Origin: Aphelidium insulamus
Lineage: Eukaryota > Aphelidiomycota > Aphelidea > Aphelidiaceae
Assembly: GCA_036784855.1 (NCBI GenBank)
Contig: JAZDSV010000013.1
Location: 186,001-250,000 of the forward strand
Direction of reading: 5' to 3'
DNA length: 64,000 nucleotides
This document shows, piece by piece, positions 1 through 10,302 of this stretch; positions within the stretch are counted from its first letter, which is position 1; each line of letters starts with the position of its first letter. The translations under genes and the position numbers were made by a program. The notes beneath the pieces were generated by a model, which saw nothing but the letters and a program-made list of their open reading frames with translations, ran no database searches and was not told the DNA's origin.

Positions 1-89
1 GGCATAATGTGCAGGTTCATTAGATAGTAGACGATGCGTGTCTACGTACATGTTGATAACACGCCACCGATATATACCATTCAGCACAC

Positions 90-938
90 CTGCAAATAGC
101 CCTGAATCTTGCTGGCCACGATGCGCTCACCAACATTGCGCGTCTGTATAAATGGGGCCTCGGTGTTGGCGGGCGAGAGCGAGGTATAGGTTGGGCGGTA
201 GGACTCGATGCGCTGCAAGAAATCCGCAACAGCCGCATCGGGCGCCACACCCACGTAGTCGGGACTGTTCAGTTTGACGGCGCGGATGTTCGCTGCGATC
301 ACCGCGTCCAGATCGCAAATGGCCTCCAGGAACAGCACTTGGATGCCCTCGCGGCGCAGGCGGTCGTGTATGTGCGCGCGCCTGGGTGCCTCGGTGTTGC
401 TGGCGTCGTAAATAGCCACTTGGCCATGTCGGGGTGTTGGCGGAGTACCACTGCCGCCACTTGCATCATCTGCGGTGGATGTCGCAGATAAATTGCTCGA
501 TGGCGTCGACGATGAGGCACTGTTAACACTACCACTACCACTGGTAGATGTTGACGCCGACTGCAAGTACTGCACAACATCATCCAGCGCTCTGTCGGCC
601 ACACGCAGCCGCTGCTCCGCAGTCGCCTCGCTGGAGAAGAAATCATGCGACAGCTTGCGACCAATGAGACGCCGCCGGTAGTCACCAACGCTGAATATGG
701 CCGTCTGGACGCCCAGCCAGCGGAGGTAGCGCGACAGCTTTTGTGCCAGATACGTCTTGCCGCGCGCCGGCAATCCCACCGTCACGATGGCTGCGTGCAT
801 GCATTGTAAATGGATAAGGAAGCGGAGACGTAGAAGTACTAGTTGGAGTACACGACAGAGAGAGACCACCACGAACTCACCAATGTGGCCAGCGTGGAAC
901 ATTTGCCCCGTGGAGGTCTTGTAGAGCTGGGCGGCCAT
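90..938 (-). CDS. 6-phosphofructo-2-kinase domain of a PFK2/FBPase2-type enzyme (3' end outside window)
   Basis: The 6-phosphofructo-2-kinase makes fructose 2,6-bisphosphate, the cytosolic regulator of glycolysis. Translation starts at 938 and a 90-bp intron (791-880, GTGAGT...CAG) joins GHI to AIVTVGLPARGKT. That stretch carries the P-loop (GLPARGKT) near residue 25. It is followed by family-typical blocks: SVGDYRR, an acidic/Ser-rich insert, YDASNTEAPRR and NIRAVKLNSPDYVG. The frame runs to GYLQ, where family members continue into the linker to the phosphatase domain. Here a GTGTGC donor follows at 89, so the gene very probably continues through an intron past the left edge. The roughly 30-residue Ser/Thr/Gly stretch in the kinase domain is unusual. 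Whether an active bisphosphatase domain is present cannot be seen. The family call is secure; the name of the isozyme is not. Confidence 0.88.
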
Positions 939-972
939 GGCGCTGTCTGCAATTACAATCGTGTTGAACAGT

Positions 973-1032
973 CACAGTACAACTACACAATATATTGTGT
1001 AGTTGTACTGTGGCGTGTGTATACACACGCCA
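973..1032. repeat. two abutting perfect palindromes upstream of the PFK2-type gene
   Basis: Positions 973-1012 form a perfect 40-bp palindrome with no spacer. Positions 1011-1032 form a second perfect 22-bp palindrome that overlaps it by two bases. Both lie 35-95 bp upstream of the start codon at 938, in the 939-1429 gap. That gap otherwise holds no convincing gene. The palindromes could extrude as cruciforms or bind a dimeric factor. Confidence 0.85.
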
Positions 1033-1429
1033 ATGCTGTCTCGTACAGTTTTGGCTACCATGACACTCACACTCTGTCCAGCAGGGCGTCTGAGTCACAA
1101 CTTAAACCCACAGCACACACTAGAGCTGTGGTAATGCAGCAGTTGCTCGTTGATAAAATTTTATAGCGTTGTGTAATTGGACACTGCTACTACCATTGCG
1201 CTTAAAGTGGCAGCCTACCCCGGTAAAACAGCGCATCAGCCCCGCAAGTCCAGCTCGGCCAGAGTTCAAAGGGGGCAGTTTTACGCGCATTCGACAGGAC
1301 AGCTATTCTCAATACGGAGACGCGAATGTCGGCGAATTTCTGCCGCGGATTTTTCCCAGTGGCACTTCGGTCATTGGCCAACGTATTGAACACTACGGCT
1401 AAATCGATTCACCCGACCCTTTCAACGAA

Positions 1430-4022
1430 ATGTCGAGCGACTATCTTCAAATTTGGTATTCGCTCATCCAGGCCGCCGATGGGAAGCCTTTCCGTACCTC
1501 CACCGCATTTCTCGCGATCCTTCCGCCCAACGCCGACGTTGCTGACCTGTGCAAGGAAGTTAAGGCCACAAATGCCCACAAACTCGCCAATGTTGATTCG
1601 AATGATCTGATGGTCTTGCGGAACAAGGCGGACTGGTATTGCAAGTCAGTCCGCTTGGCGACGCCGGTGGATGAAATTGGCGACAACTGTGATGGTAAGA
1701 GGGCGGGTAAAGGCAAATTTGAACCTCTATATGTTCTTGTGCCGTCTACAGCCGAGGATAGAGGTATGGTTCAATGTTTTTGTGGTGTGGCTGTCTGTCT
1801 GTGCGCCTCTCTATATGTTGTGTGTGTCTCTCTGTGTGTATGTGATATCCGAAGTCTTATTCAGCCCAGTGCCGCGCAACCTTGTTAGATCACCCATCTG
1901 GGGCTCGATTGCGCTTACCTTGGCCGATCCGGCCGCGTGCACTGCATATAATAGCTACCAGCGCGTCGCCAACCAGCTGAAGCACCACGCCGCTGTTACT
2001 CCAATTGTTGACAAAATTGAACAGATCGCCACTGCAGACAGCAAAACGTTACCCTTCATTTATCTCCAAGGCTCCTCCGGAATGGGCAAAACTCAGATGG
2101 CGCTGACTTTGGTCCAGGCTTTGCGGGACAAAAACTTTGAGTGCATTTACATGTTGGCGCCTTGTTATCAGGAAAATATTCAAGAGATATACCACGCGTA
2201 TTCGGGCAGCTCTCTACTCCTGATGATGTGCTTTAACGAGGATCGGGCAATCTTGGGCGATACTGGCGATATTTCTCTCCATACGATGACACTACTTGCG
2301 CACGAACTTTTCATCTGGGGAATGGTGGGCAAGTTAGCCGACTTGGCCAACGCAGCCCCGCTGAACGCAACGGTAATATCCACTTATCGCAAGTTGTCAG
2401 CTAATTATTGACCCAGAATCTAATTTGACAATAACTCCATGCTCGCGGGCGGTCGTCGCGGCAAAGGTAAAAAGCCTCAAGAAAAAGTTGTGTTTCTTCA
2501 TCGATGAGGTGTCGACGACTGCGTGTGGGGGTGTTTACTTGGTTCGCTTTCTTCAAAACACTCTTCGCGCCGTCGCGGTGCCTGTTGTTTTATCGGGCAC
2601 CGACATTTCTGTGGCCAACCTTCTCTCCCAGGCCGAAATAAACTCTCTGGGCGACACCGCGGTGCCTTGGTGCCACGTATTTTCCTCCTTTCCGCCAGTT
2701 ACTCTCCAGACGCTGGGATTCGATGACGGCGCTCCTCTACCTCCAAAGTGGTTGGAGTTTATTTTGCTGAATTCCCGGCCCCAGTTTGCCATGTTTATTG
2801 CAAACCGGGTGAGAGGTCAAAATATCAGCGTTGACATGTTCCAGACAATGTTGACAGAACTGACCCGAACGATATTTGATACGAAAAACCTATATTATTC
2901 ATCTAACTCAAATTTTTTTGGAATAGTTGGGCAGCTGCACCTTTTCCTGAACGCTTTTTCGACTCTAGACCATTTGTATCCAAGCAAAAAGCCTGGTACC
3001 ATGTCGACGGCACTAATTCACTCACATTTTGCCGTCTTGGTCGGCGATCCTGATTTTAAGATTATGTCTAATCGCAACGTGATTGTGGCTGACCGAATTG
3101 TACAAGATATATGGAAGCCCAAGGCGGCGTTTTCCGCTGCTAGAAAGGATTGCCTGCTGCATTTGACTCTTTTAGGAACTGCCACAATCGCGTCATTCAT
3201 ACTGCCCGCCCGCTTTGAACCAGATCAGTCCATTCGGCAGCATGGCGCAGATCTTTCTCCGTCCATTCGACCAAATAATTATACGGTCCCTTTTCGGCAT
3301 ACGTTTTCAGCAGCTGCAGGTGTCATTGGTGCGAGAAACCAGGGGTTAAACAAGCAAAACGCCGTACAGCCAAAAAACGACGGAACCAGAATGGAGACCC
3401 TCTTGGCGGCGGCAGTTTGTGCTGCTTCTCAATTGGGCGGACTTCGGGGTACAAAATTGAAGGATTTTCTCGCGAATGTGATCTACCACACGGTGCCTGC
3501 CAAGTCGACATGGCCGCAGTGAAAGTGGACTTTGGAGACTTCATGCCAGTTTGTGACCGCGACATAGTCATTCCGTACTTGACCACACCAAACGGCGAGT
3601 GGCCCCAGGAGATTGTAGGAATTGATGGCGCAGTGTTTGGCAAACTAGACTGCCCAAGAGAGAAAGGCTGCACTGAGATAAAGATCTTCCTGCAGACTGA
3701 AAACACGCCTCTGGAGCTTCTTGGCGCGGGCGAGGCGAAAGATTACGGAAAAAGGGTCGGTCAAGGTACAATGCAAAAAATCATCGAGCGTATTCCTGCA
3801 GAGGCGCAGTTCCACATTGTGTTCGTGCAGCGTTTGCTAGAGAGTTACTTTGCGACTGCAAAGACTAGAATGTATGATGAATGGTACTCGGACTGCGATT
3901 TGCCAAGCGATGAGCCTAAACTCAAGCGAAACCGACTAGTGTTGCCAGAAGCGACGTTGAAGAAAGCGACAAACACCCGGTGCCACAGGTCACACTTGCA
4001 GAAAAAGGCACGGGAGCGATGA
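1430..4022 (+). pseudogene. Crinkler-type gene: CR header, P-loop NTPase, nuclease-like C-terminus; frame broken twice
   Basis: Exon 1 (1430-1694) encodes a ubiquitin-like Crinkler header: IWYSLIQ, a PPNADVADLCKEVKA segment, and a degenerate form of the LxLFLAK motif (LMVLRNK). A 175-bp pyrimidine/TG-rich intron (1695-1869) follows. Next come a P-loop GSSGMGKTQ (about residue 155) and, in another frame from about 2400, a Walker-B-like LCFFIDEVS. The C-terminal part (frame change again near 3500) holds IDG...CTEIK, compatible with a PD-(D/E)xK nuclease fold. Crinklers combine a header, an NTPase and an effector or nuclease domain and are known from oomycetes and chytrids as secreted or host-directed proteins. 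No signal peptide is visible here. The breaks (net +1 near 2380-2425; frame 1 to 0 near 3490-3520) have no plausible intron explanation, apart from an implausible 28-bp GT-AG segment. A third shift may prolong the C-terminus to about 4170. It is either a young pseudogene or contains assembly indels. Confidence 0.72.
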
Positions 4023-5020
4023 TATCTCATGACGAACCGGACAAGAAACCAGACCTATCTCGGCATCTCATGTTCGCGCGAGTTGCTGGTCGGATTGCTC
4101 GCTCCGATTTGGATAGAAGGGTGTATGAGCTTAAACTGCGCCGTGTAACTGGCTTGCCACACAAACTTCCCAAAGGTAGGCTTGATAATATTTTATTCGT
4201 CTGGGCTGATAATTCGAACCCACAGACCCGGAAAACAAAAACTACTGCTTTGTATTGTTTGTGGAGTGTGGAGTGATGGAGCCACTTTGATCAAGCGCTA
4301 CGGCCATCAACAGGGTGAACATGTCAACCATCGCAATCAAGTCCACATGTCTCGTCCTCGTCCCAGTAGCAAGCTAACCAGCCGTGCAGACCGTTAGTTT
4401 TGATATCACTCGCACAATAAACAGACATCTTTGCACCGCACAAAACTGATCTCAAAACTGCTTTCACACCCTACTTTCTGTCAACGCAAGTAAAGAAAAT
4501 TTGACGAAAGTTCCCCTGGGAGCAATGCCAAAAATTTCTAATGATGGAAGCAGCGCCGTTTATTGGCCGCATTTACCAATTGGCAGCTTCACTAGCACGG
4601 TAGATACGGCGGTAAAGATTGAAAGCGGGTTGTACGCGGCATTGCAAAGGTCCACGGCCACGATCATTTGGAAAGAGCAGGAAGCACCGCACACACACAC
4701 ACACACACACACAATGCCCGCAACATGATAACGACAATGAACTGCCGTTTGGCAATTTCTTTGCCGGTACATTTCACACTTCCTCTACTCCGTGCTCATG
4801 CAGGTTCATTGCGCGGCTAAATTGCACCTACAGACTCTTCCGATTCCGAATTGCACCAGTACATACCAATTCTTTCCACGGGCAGCCGTGTCCATGTGCC
4901 CACTGTAAAACCGTTTAAGCACAGAGAACGTTGGGTAGTAGCCGGAGCGTAGCTGAGTACGAATGCTCGGCTGACATCTAGTGCGGCCAGCATGCAGACG
5001 TCGTACCCAAACAATCCAAT
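4023..5020. other. intergenic stretch with a (CA)12 microsatellite
   Basis: The first ~150 bp may be a frame-shifted tail of the preceding Crinkler-type gene. A (CA)12 run lies at 4690-4713. No other gene with recognisable content was seen. The last part is the presumptive promoter of the hydrolase-kinase fusion. Confidence 0.5.
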
Positions 5021-7246
5021 ATGGAATTTACAGTACCACAGCGTCGCCCACACAGCAATGCCACGCCGCCTGTGCACAGCGAGCATCACCACTTTCTGCT
5101 GCACGGCACCGTCCACCCAGCTTCTCTCACCCTGCTGCATCCCGCTGGTGTGGTGGTGGTGTGTCACGGTCTGCTGAGCAGCAGTCGCTCCGCCATCATT
5201 GTGCAACTGGCGCGCATACTCACGGCGGTCGGGGTGCATGTGTGCGCGTTCGACTTTCGTGGCTGTGGTCGCAGTGGTGGCCAGACGTCGTACGGCAACT
5301 ATGACATGGAGATGGAGGATCTGCACGCCGTCATGGAGTACTTGTACTCACGTCAAGGGTGCGTTTTCATTTGTTATAGTGGCATATGAGTGTATATGTC
5401 TGTAGATGTCTATAGCTTGTATTTAAGATCGATTATAACTGTTTGCAGTGACTTGGGGCCAGTGCGCGCAATTGTTGGCCACTCCAAGGCGGCCAGCGTA
5501 GTTCTCATGTGGTTAGAGAGATATGGAGCTTCGTGGCTCACAAAGGACAACAATGGCAGCACGGCAATGAATGTGTTGATGCTTAGCGGGCGGTGTGACA
5601 TGGCCCGGGAACCCACTGCACGCTTCAGTGCCGAGCAGCGGGAAGCACTCGCACGTGATGGACAATTTCTGTGGCGAAAACTCAAGTTTGCAATTAATGA
5701 CATAAGTGGCAGTGACGAGGATGCGTATGTGGACGGCTGCAGTAGCGACTACGTTATTACGGCCGCCGATTTGGACAGACGTCGCAATTTGGATATGCGT
5801 GCGGTGGCCTCGTCAGTGCGTCGGCAGTTTTGCGGCGATTGGCGTGTGGGTGTTTCCGTGGTCCATGGCGATGCTGACCGGGTTGTGCCGGTGGAGGATG
5901 CGGCCGAGTACGCGCGATTGCTGGGCGCCCTGGTGTGCAAGCTGGTGGTTGTGCCCGGTGCGTCACACGGCTGGCTGGAACAGCAAGCAGGAACTGATAC
6001 TCTCAACAAAGCACTGGGCGCTTCTCTATTGCCACTGCTCACCTCACCCCGCCATTCACTGGCTGTTCCGGGCCGATTGTGCATTGTCGGGGAACACAGT
6101 GACTGGGCGGCGGCGTACAACCACCAGTGTCACGGCTATGCAATCGTGGCACCCACACAGCAGGCCATTCACGGCAGTGTGTATGGGAGTGGACACACCT
6201 CTCCAACAGTTCAATGTCTGCCACATTGCTGGGCCGACCTGTACCTGCGGGTTCTGAATCGACCATTTGCCGCGCATGCCGATACTGGCAGAGCCACAAC
6301 AATCATGCGCCTGGATGCAGGTGAACTGCTGGAGTTGGCAAAGCAGGCCGGCTGGTGGAGCTACGTGGCAGGCACCGCACATCAAATCATCTCAACCTTT
6401 GCACTGCCACAGTCGCCAATGGTCGGCACTGAAGTGACCATCGACATACACAGCATGGACTTGCCGGTGCGCAAAGGCTGGTCGTCCAGCGCCGCCATGT
6501 GCGTACTGACTGCACGGGCACTCGGCCAGCACTTTGGACTGGGACTGTCGGCGCTGCAGGAAATGGATATGGCGTACCTCGGCGAGCGGCTCACTGGCTC
6601 TCAGTGCGGTCGCATGGACCAGGCCTGCGCTCTGTTTGGGAATGGAAAAGATGGCCGCGGAGAGGTGGTGCTGTTGGAGTTTGGGCCCAGCGGTGAACTG
6701 GCGCTTACACCAGAACATATTCTTGTCGGTGGTGCCAACGCAGATGTTCCAGCACACAGCGATCCTTCAGAAGCCATACAGCAGCAATCTACGTCCCTAC
6801 ACTTTGTGGTGGTGGACCTCAACGCCGACAAGGACACTCGGTGCATACTTGACTCGCTTCACACAGCGGCCGCCCATAGTGATACTGAGCAGGGAAGACG
6901 GTTGCTTGACTGTCTCGGCGTGGGAAACAAACAGATGGTCATGGCTGCTCGGACCGCGATACTGAACGGCGATGCCGAGGGACTGGGTGCTACCATGTCT
7001 GAATGTCATCGTCGATTCATGGCCAATGTGGCACCGGCCTGTCCACAACAATTGATGGCGCCGGTGCTACACTCGGTGTTGCTGCACCCTCCACTTCAGC
7101 AGCATATTCTCGGTGCCAAGGGCGTCGGTTCACAAGGTGACGGTGCCGCGCAGCTTCTGTGTCGGGATCATCAGGCACAACTGCTAGTGCTGGACGTGAT
7201 TGCCAAGGATTTCCCGGAAATGAGGGCCTTTCCGCTTTCCATCTGA
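5021..7246 (+). CDS. alpha/beta-hydrolase fused to a GHMP-family kinase
   Basis: A 711-residue protein is obtained after removing a 90-bp intron (5359-5448, GTGCGT...GCAG). The N-terminal ~280 residues are a serine-hydrolase fold: oxyanion region VVVVCHG, FDFRGCGRSGG, nucleophile elbow GHSKA, acid in VHGDADRVV and histidine in PGASHGW. From about residue 320 a GHMP kinase follows: PGRLCIVGEHSDW (motif 1), KGWSSSAAM (motif 2, about residue 455) and GAKGVGSQGDGAAQLL (motif 3, about residue 666). The GEHSDW form resembles uncharacterised sugar-kinase-like GHMP proteins more than classical galactokinase (GEHTDY) or mevalonate kinase. All key residues of both halves look intact. The substrate is unknown. 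An enzyme that releases an esterified sugar or polyol and then phosphorylates it would fit, but that is inference. The start at 5021 precedes the first beta strands and no upstream in-frame start looked better. Confidence 0.82.
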
Positions 7247-7650
7247 ACAGTTCTTCATACAATATATAAATCACCTCTAATTGTTAGTTTATGTGGCATA
7301 CGGTGCACTCTATGACAGCTGTGTTACTTGAAGAGATCGGTAAAAAGTAACAAGGTCACGCTCAAACTCAAAAAACTTCCTTTGACACAAAAATACACAT
7401 ATGGCTCTACCACTTGGCGCAGCTTCATACTAGGAAAAATGAAGAATTCATACATCTTCATACTTTATTATTACAAACCATACCAAAGATGACAAACCAG
7501 GAATCGACTGGCTGTCAGGACATAATCCATCAAGCAGATGCAAGCTGATTTTTCTGATGGCATATGATTGGCTGATCCAGATTTGCATACATTCATCGTT
7601 CCATCATTCTTCAAAATTCTGATAAACCTTCCAATTTTAGAATTCCGTCA
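7247..7650. other. intergenic, AT-rich
   Basis: No gene was seen. A TGATTGG (inverted CCAAT) box at 7565-7571 lies 80 bp before the ankyrin gene start. Confidence 0.5.
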
Positions 7651-8741
7651 TTGTGCAAGATGCTTTTCGGCGCAACCAACGTGATTGCTGCATTTTTCTC
7701 TCGCATCATTTACGGCGACCTTGTGCCGTCATCAACATCTGACTCCATGTCGCCGAGACTTAATAACGACGCACTTTCCGCAGTGTTGGCTTTTTGCTGT
7801 TTTTCTGATGGAGCACCATTGTGTGAATACCTGTTGAACTCTGGCGCCGATACGTCGGGTGAAATATTTGCTGTAGATCTGGACGCACGTACTATTGCTA
7901 GAGTTGCTCAAAAGGGTAATCTGCCTATCCTGCAATGGCTACGAATGAATGGATGTCCGTGGGACAAACGCACATGTGAAGAAGCTGCTGCTCACGGCTA
8001 CTTAGATGTTCTTCAGTGGGCGCGTGGACAAGGCTGTCCATGGGACAAATACACATGCGAAGTAGCTGCTGCAAACGGTCAAGTGAACGTTTTACAGTGG
8101 GCACGAGAAAATAGATGCCCATGGGACTGGTGCACGGGCGGTACTGCATTGTTAAATGGCCAACATCACACATTGGAGTACTTTCTGCAAAATGGTGGAA
8201 ATTGCGAACATCTTTCATGTGCCAGTGCGGCAGAGCATGGACGTATTGATACTTTAGAGTTGTTGTTAAGACATGGCATCGAGTGGGATCAGGAGGCATG
8301 CAATCGAGCTGCTGGTGCTGGAAAACTAGGTGTGCTGGTGTGGGCAAGAAAGAAGGAGTATGGGTGGGATGCCAGCACGTGTGCAGAGGCTGCTCTTCGC
8401 GGACAATTGGCCACACTGCAGTGGTTACGTGAGTTTGGCTGTCCGTGGAATGAACATCTTGTTCACACGCTGCTTCCGGTGGGCACTTGGCTGTTCTACA
8501 ATGGGCGCGTGCAAAAGGTTGCCCCTGGAATGCCAGTACTTGTTCAGAGGCGGCATTCAACGGACATTTGGCCGTTATCCAATGGGCGCGTGCAAATGGT
8601 TGTCCATGGGATGCACAAACTTGTTCTAAGGCTGCATTGTTGGGACATCTGACTGTTCTGAAATGGGCTCGTGACAATGGTTGTCCGTGCGATGCAAATG
8701 CTCATTTGAAAGCTGTTTTGGCTGAGATCGCAGATCAATAA
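7651..8741 (+). pseudogene. ankyrin-repeat protein of the 'GCPWD' type, one frameshift
   Basis: About ten ankyrin-type repeats share the signature LQWAR-x-x-GCPWD-x-x-TCE-x-AA-x-x-G. They follow a ~90-residue N-terminal region (LLNSGADTSGEIF). Such GCPW repeats are expanded in oomycetes, chytrids and large DNA viruses and are thought to be interaction scaffolds. The reading frame opened at 7651 is lost near 8467-8469. The remaining three repeats continue in another frame to the stop at 8741, so the data fit loss of a single nucleotide. Repeats 3' of the lesion are well preserved, which argues for a recent event or an assembly error. Two further relatives at 27.7 and 28.5 kb are also damaged. 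Confidence 0.75.
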
Positions 8742-9228
8742 TTTCCTAAAGCTCAATGGCGGGGTCAAATCATTATTTTACAGTTGGCGCGCAGTTACCG
8801 TGGTCAATCAAATATCGCTACTACTAGCATAAATGGCCTCTCCCGAGGATTTGGTAATAATACAGTTCTATTTAAAGTCCTAGTAAACCCGTAACAAGTG
8901 ATTCAACAACTACAGAGCCGGACAATTATTTTTCTCTATGTACCCAGTGGAGCTAGTACTGCTGCTTGTAAAAACGAGAGTGACATTCAATGCATAGCGA
9001 TTGAATACTGACGTGTTTTAGCCTTACAGACATACAGTTAATGCGGCTGAATGAGTGCAAGATAAGAAATGAATGAGAGCAAATGTGGCTGAGCTGAGAA
9101 TGGCGAAAACGGAAATCTGATCGAAGCGACGCCACTTTTCTTTCAACGGGTATAAAAGTACAGCGCCACATAGGCTTTTCATTTTGCATCTGCCCAGACT
9201 AAATTATCATCTCCGAGGCTATTTGAAT
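8742..9228 (+). promoter_or_regulatory. upstream region of secreted protein copy A with TATA box
   Basis: A clear TATAAAAG sits at 9151-9158, 71 bp before the start codon at 9229. The rest of the interval holds no gene that I can support. Confidence 0.55.
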
Positions 9229-9897
9229 ATGAAGTGCTACTCATACTTGGCCATCAGCATTGCCGCAGTGACATTGTTGTCCGTTGACGCGTCCGCTCCC
9301 ACCGCCGATCCGGCTGACAAGGTGGTGGACTTGCGGCGCGCGGCCCGCTCACGGCCCCACCACGCAAAGCCCGATGCGCACACGCCATCCCCCGCAAGCA
9401 AGCCGCCCCATGCTGCCCCGCCGCCGTACGTGCCGCCAGTGGCGCACACAACGGGCAGTAGCGCCAGCTCCCACACAAACGTGAACGTGAACCACAATAG
9501 CGGCGGCGGCGGTGGCGGCGATGGATTCTTTACCGGCTTTCTGCTGGGCGGCCTGACCAACCATCCGGCACCGGCACCCGCGCCAGCACCCGCGTCCAGT
9601 GTTGTGGTGGTGAACGGTGGTGGCCAGCCGCAAGCCGCCGCGAACGGTAGCGCACCGGCCCAGCCGCCAGCACCACCCGCGGACCCAGTGGACGCGAATG
9701 GAATGGTCACGGTCCTACCCAAGGAGATCCGCATAATACCGGAGCGCAGCCCAAAGTGGCTGGCAGACACCGTGGCGTGCGACTACTCCAAGGAGAAGAT
9801 CAAGGCGGCCGAGATCAAGTGCGAGAAAGAGCTCGGCCTGGATGACTGCGAGTTTGAGAAGGAGAAGTATTGCGCCGTGGTCTACGATCCAAAGTAG
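9229..9897 (+). CDS. secreted Pro/Gly-rich protein with four-Cys tail, copy A
   Basis: A 222-residue unspliced protein. MKCYSYLAISIAAVTLLSVDA is a signal peptide. It is followed by a basic Pro/His segment, PPPYVPP, THTNVNVNHN, a Gly run, GFFTGFLLGGL, an Ala-Pro repeat and VVVVNGGGQPQ. The C-terminal ~60 residues (VTVLPKEIRIIPE to CAVVYDPK) are ordered and carry four cysteines: C-x13-C-x8-C-x7-C-AVVY. A Gly codon present in copies B and D is missing after the first Cys. The last third and the 3' flank are nearly identical to copy B, while the N-terminal half differs, which suggests gene conversion. It is probably a cell-surface or wall-associated structural protein. I recognise no named family. 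Confidence 0.82.
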   Translation: MKCYSYLAISIAAVTLLSVDASAPTADPADKVVDLRRAARSRPHHAKPDAHTPSPASKPPHAAPPPYVPPVAHTTGSSASSHTNVNVNHNSGGGGGGDGFFTGFLLGGLTNHPAPAPAPAPASSVVVVNGGGQPQAAANGSAPAQPPAPPADPVDANGMVTVLPKEIRIIPERSPKWLADTVACDYSKEKIKAAEIKCEKELGLDDCEFEKEKYCAVVYDPK

Positions 9898-10302
9898 TAG
9901 TGTCGCCGCCAGATTCTGGTTCTTCATTCATACATCAATATCTTTAATCAAGTTCCTAAGCAATTTTTTTTTGTTTGATAATAGCGTGTATTAAAATGTA
10001 ATAAGTTTCCAAGCGGGTATAAGTGGAAAATCTACTACCATAACTAATACGTAATTTCCGTTCAAGTGTCTGGTAAAGTACACTACTGGGATGAACCAGA
10101 CTTAAGAACAGTTTGACGGCGTATAGTCCGAGAGTCTGAAAGAAGCCGTGAAGCTAGAGAAAAACGCCGCCTCACTTCTGGAAGTGGCGCAGCAATCGTG
10201 GCGTCCAATCAGCGCGCTTGCCTGAATGGACTTCGGCTTTGGCACTTTTCACAGGTTTTCACATTCTCGTATCGCGTCAGCGCGCTTCACAGCTTGGATA
10301 CC

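Noticed and set aside
2373-2400. 28-bp GT-AG intron that would repair the Crinkler frame
   Set aside because: Far shorter than any other intron here (minimum about 40 bp) and without a branch-like site. A one-base indel is simpler.
4180-4275. Possible tRNA on the minus strand (GGTTCGAATT resembles a B box)
   Set aside because: No T-stem, acceptor stem or A box can be paired around it.
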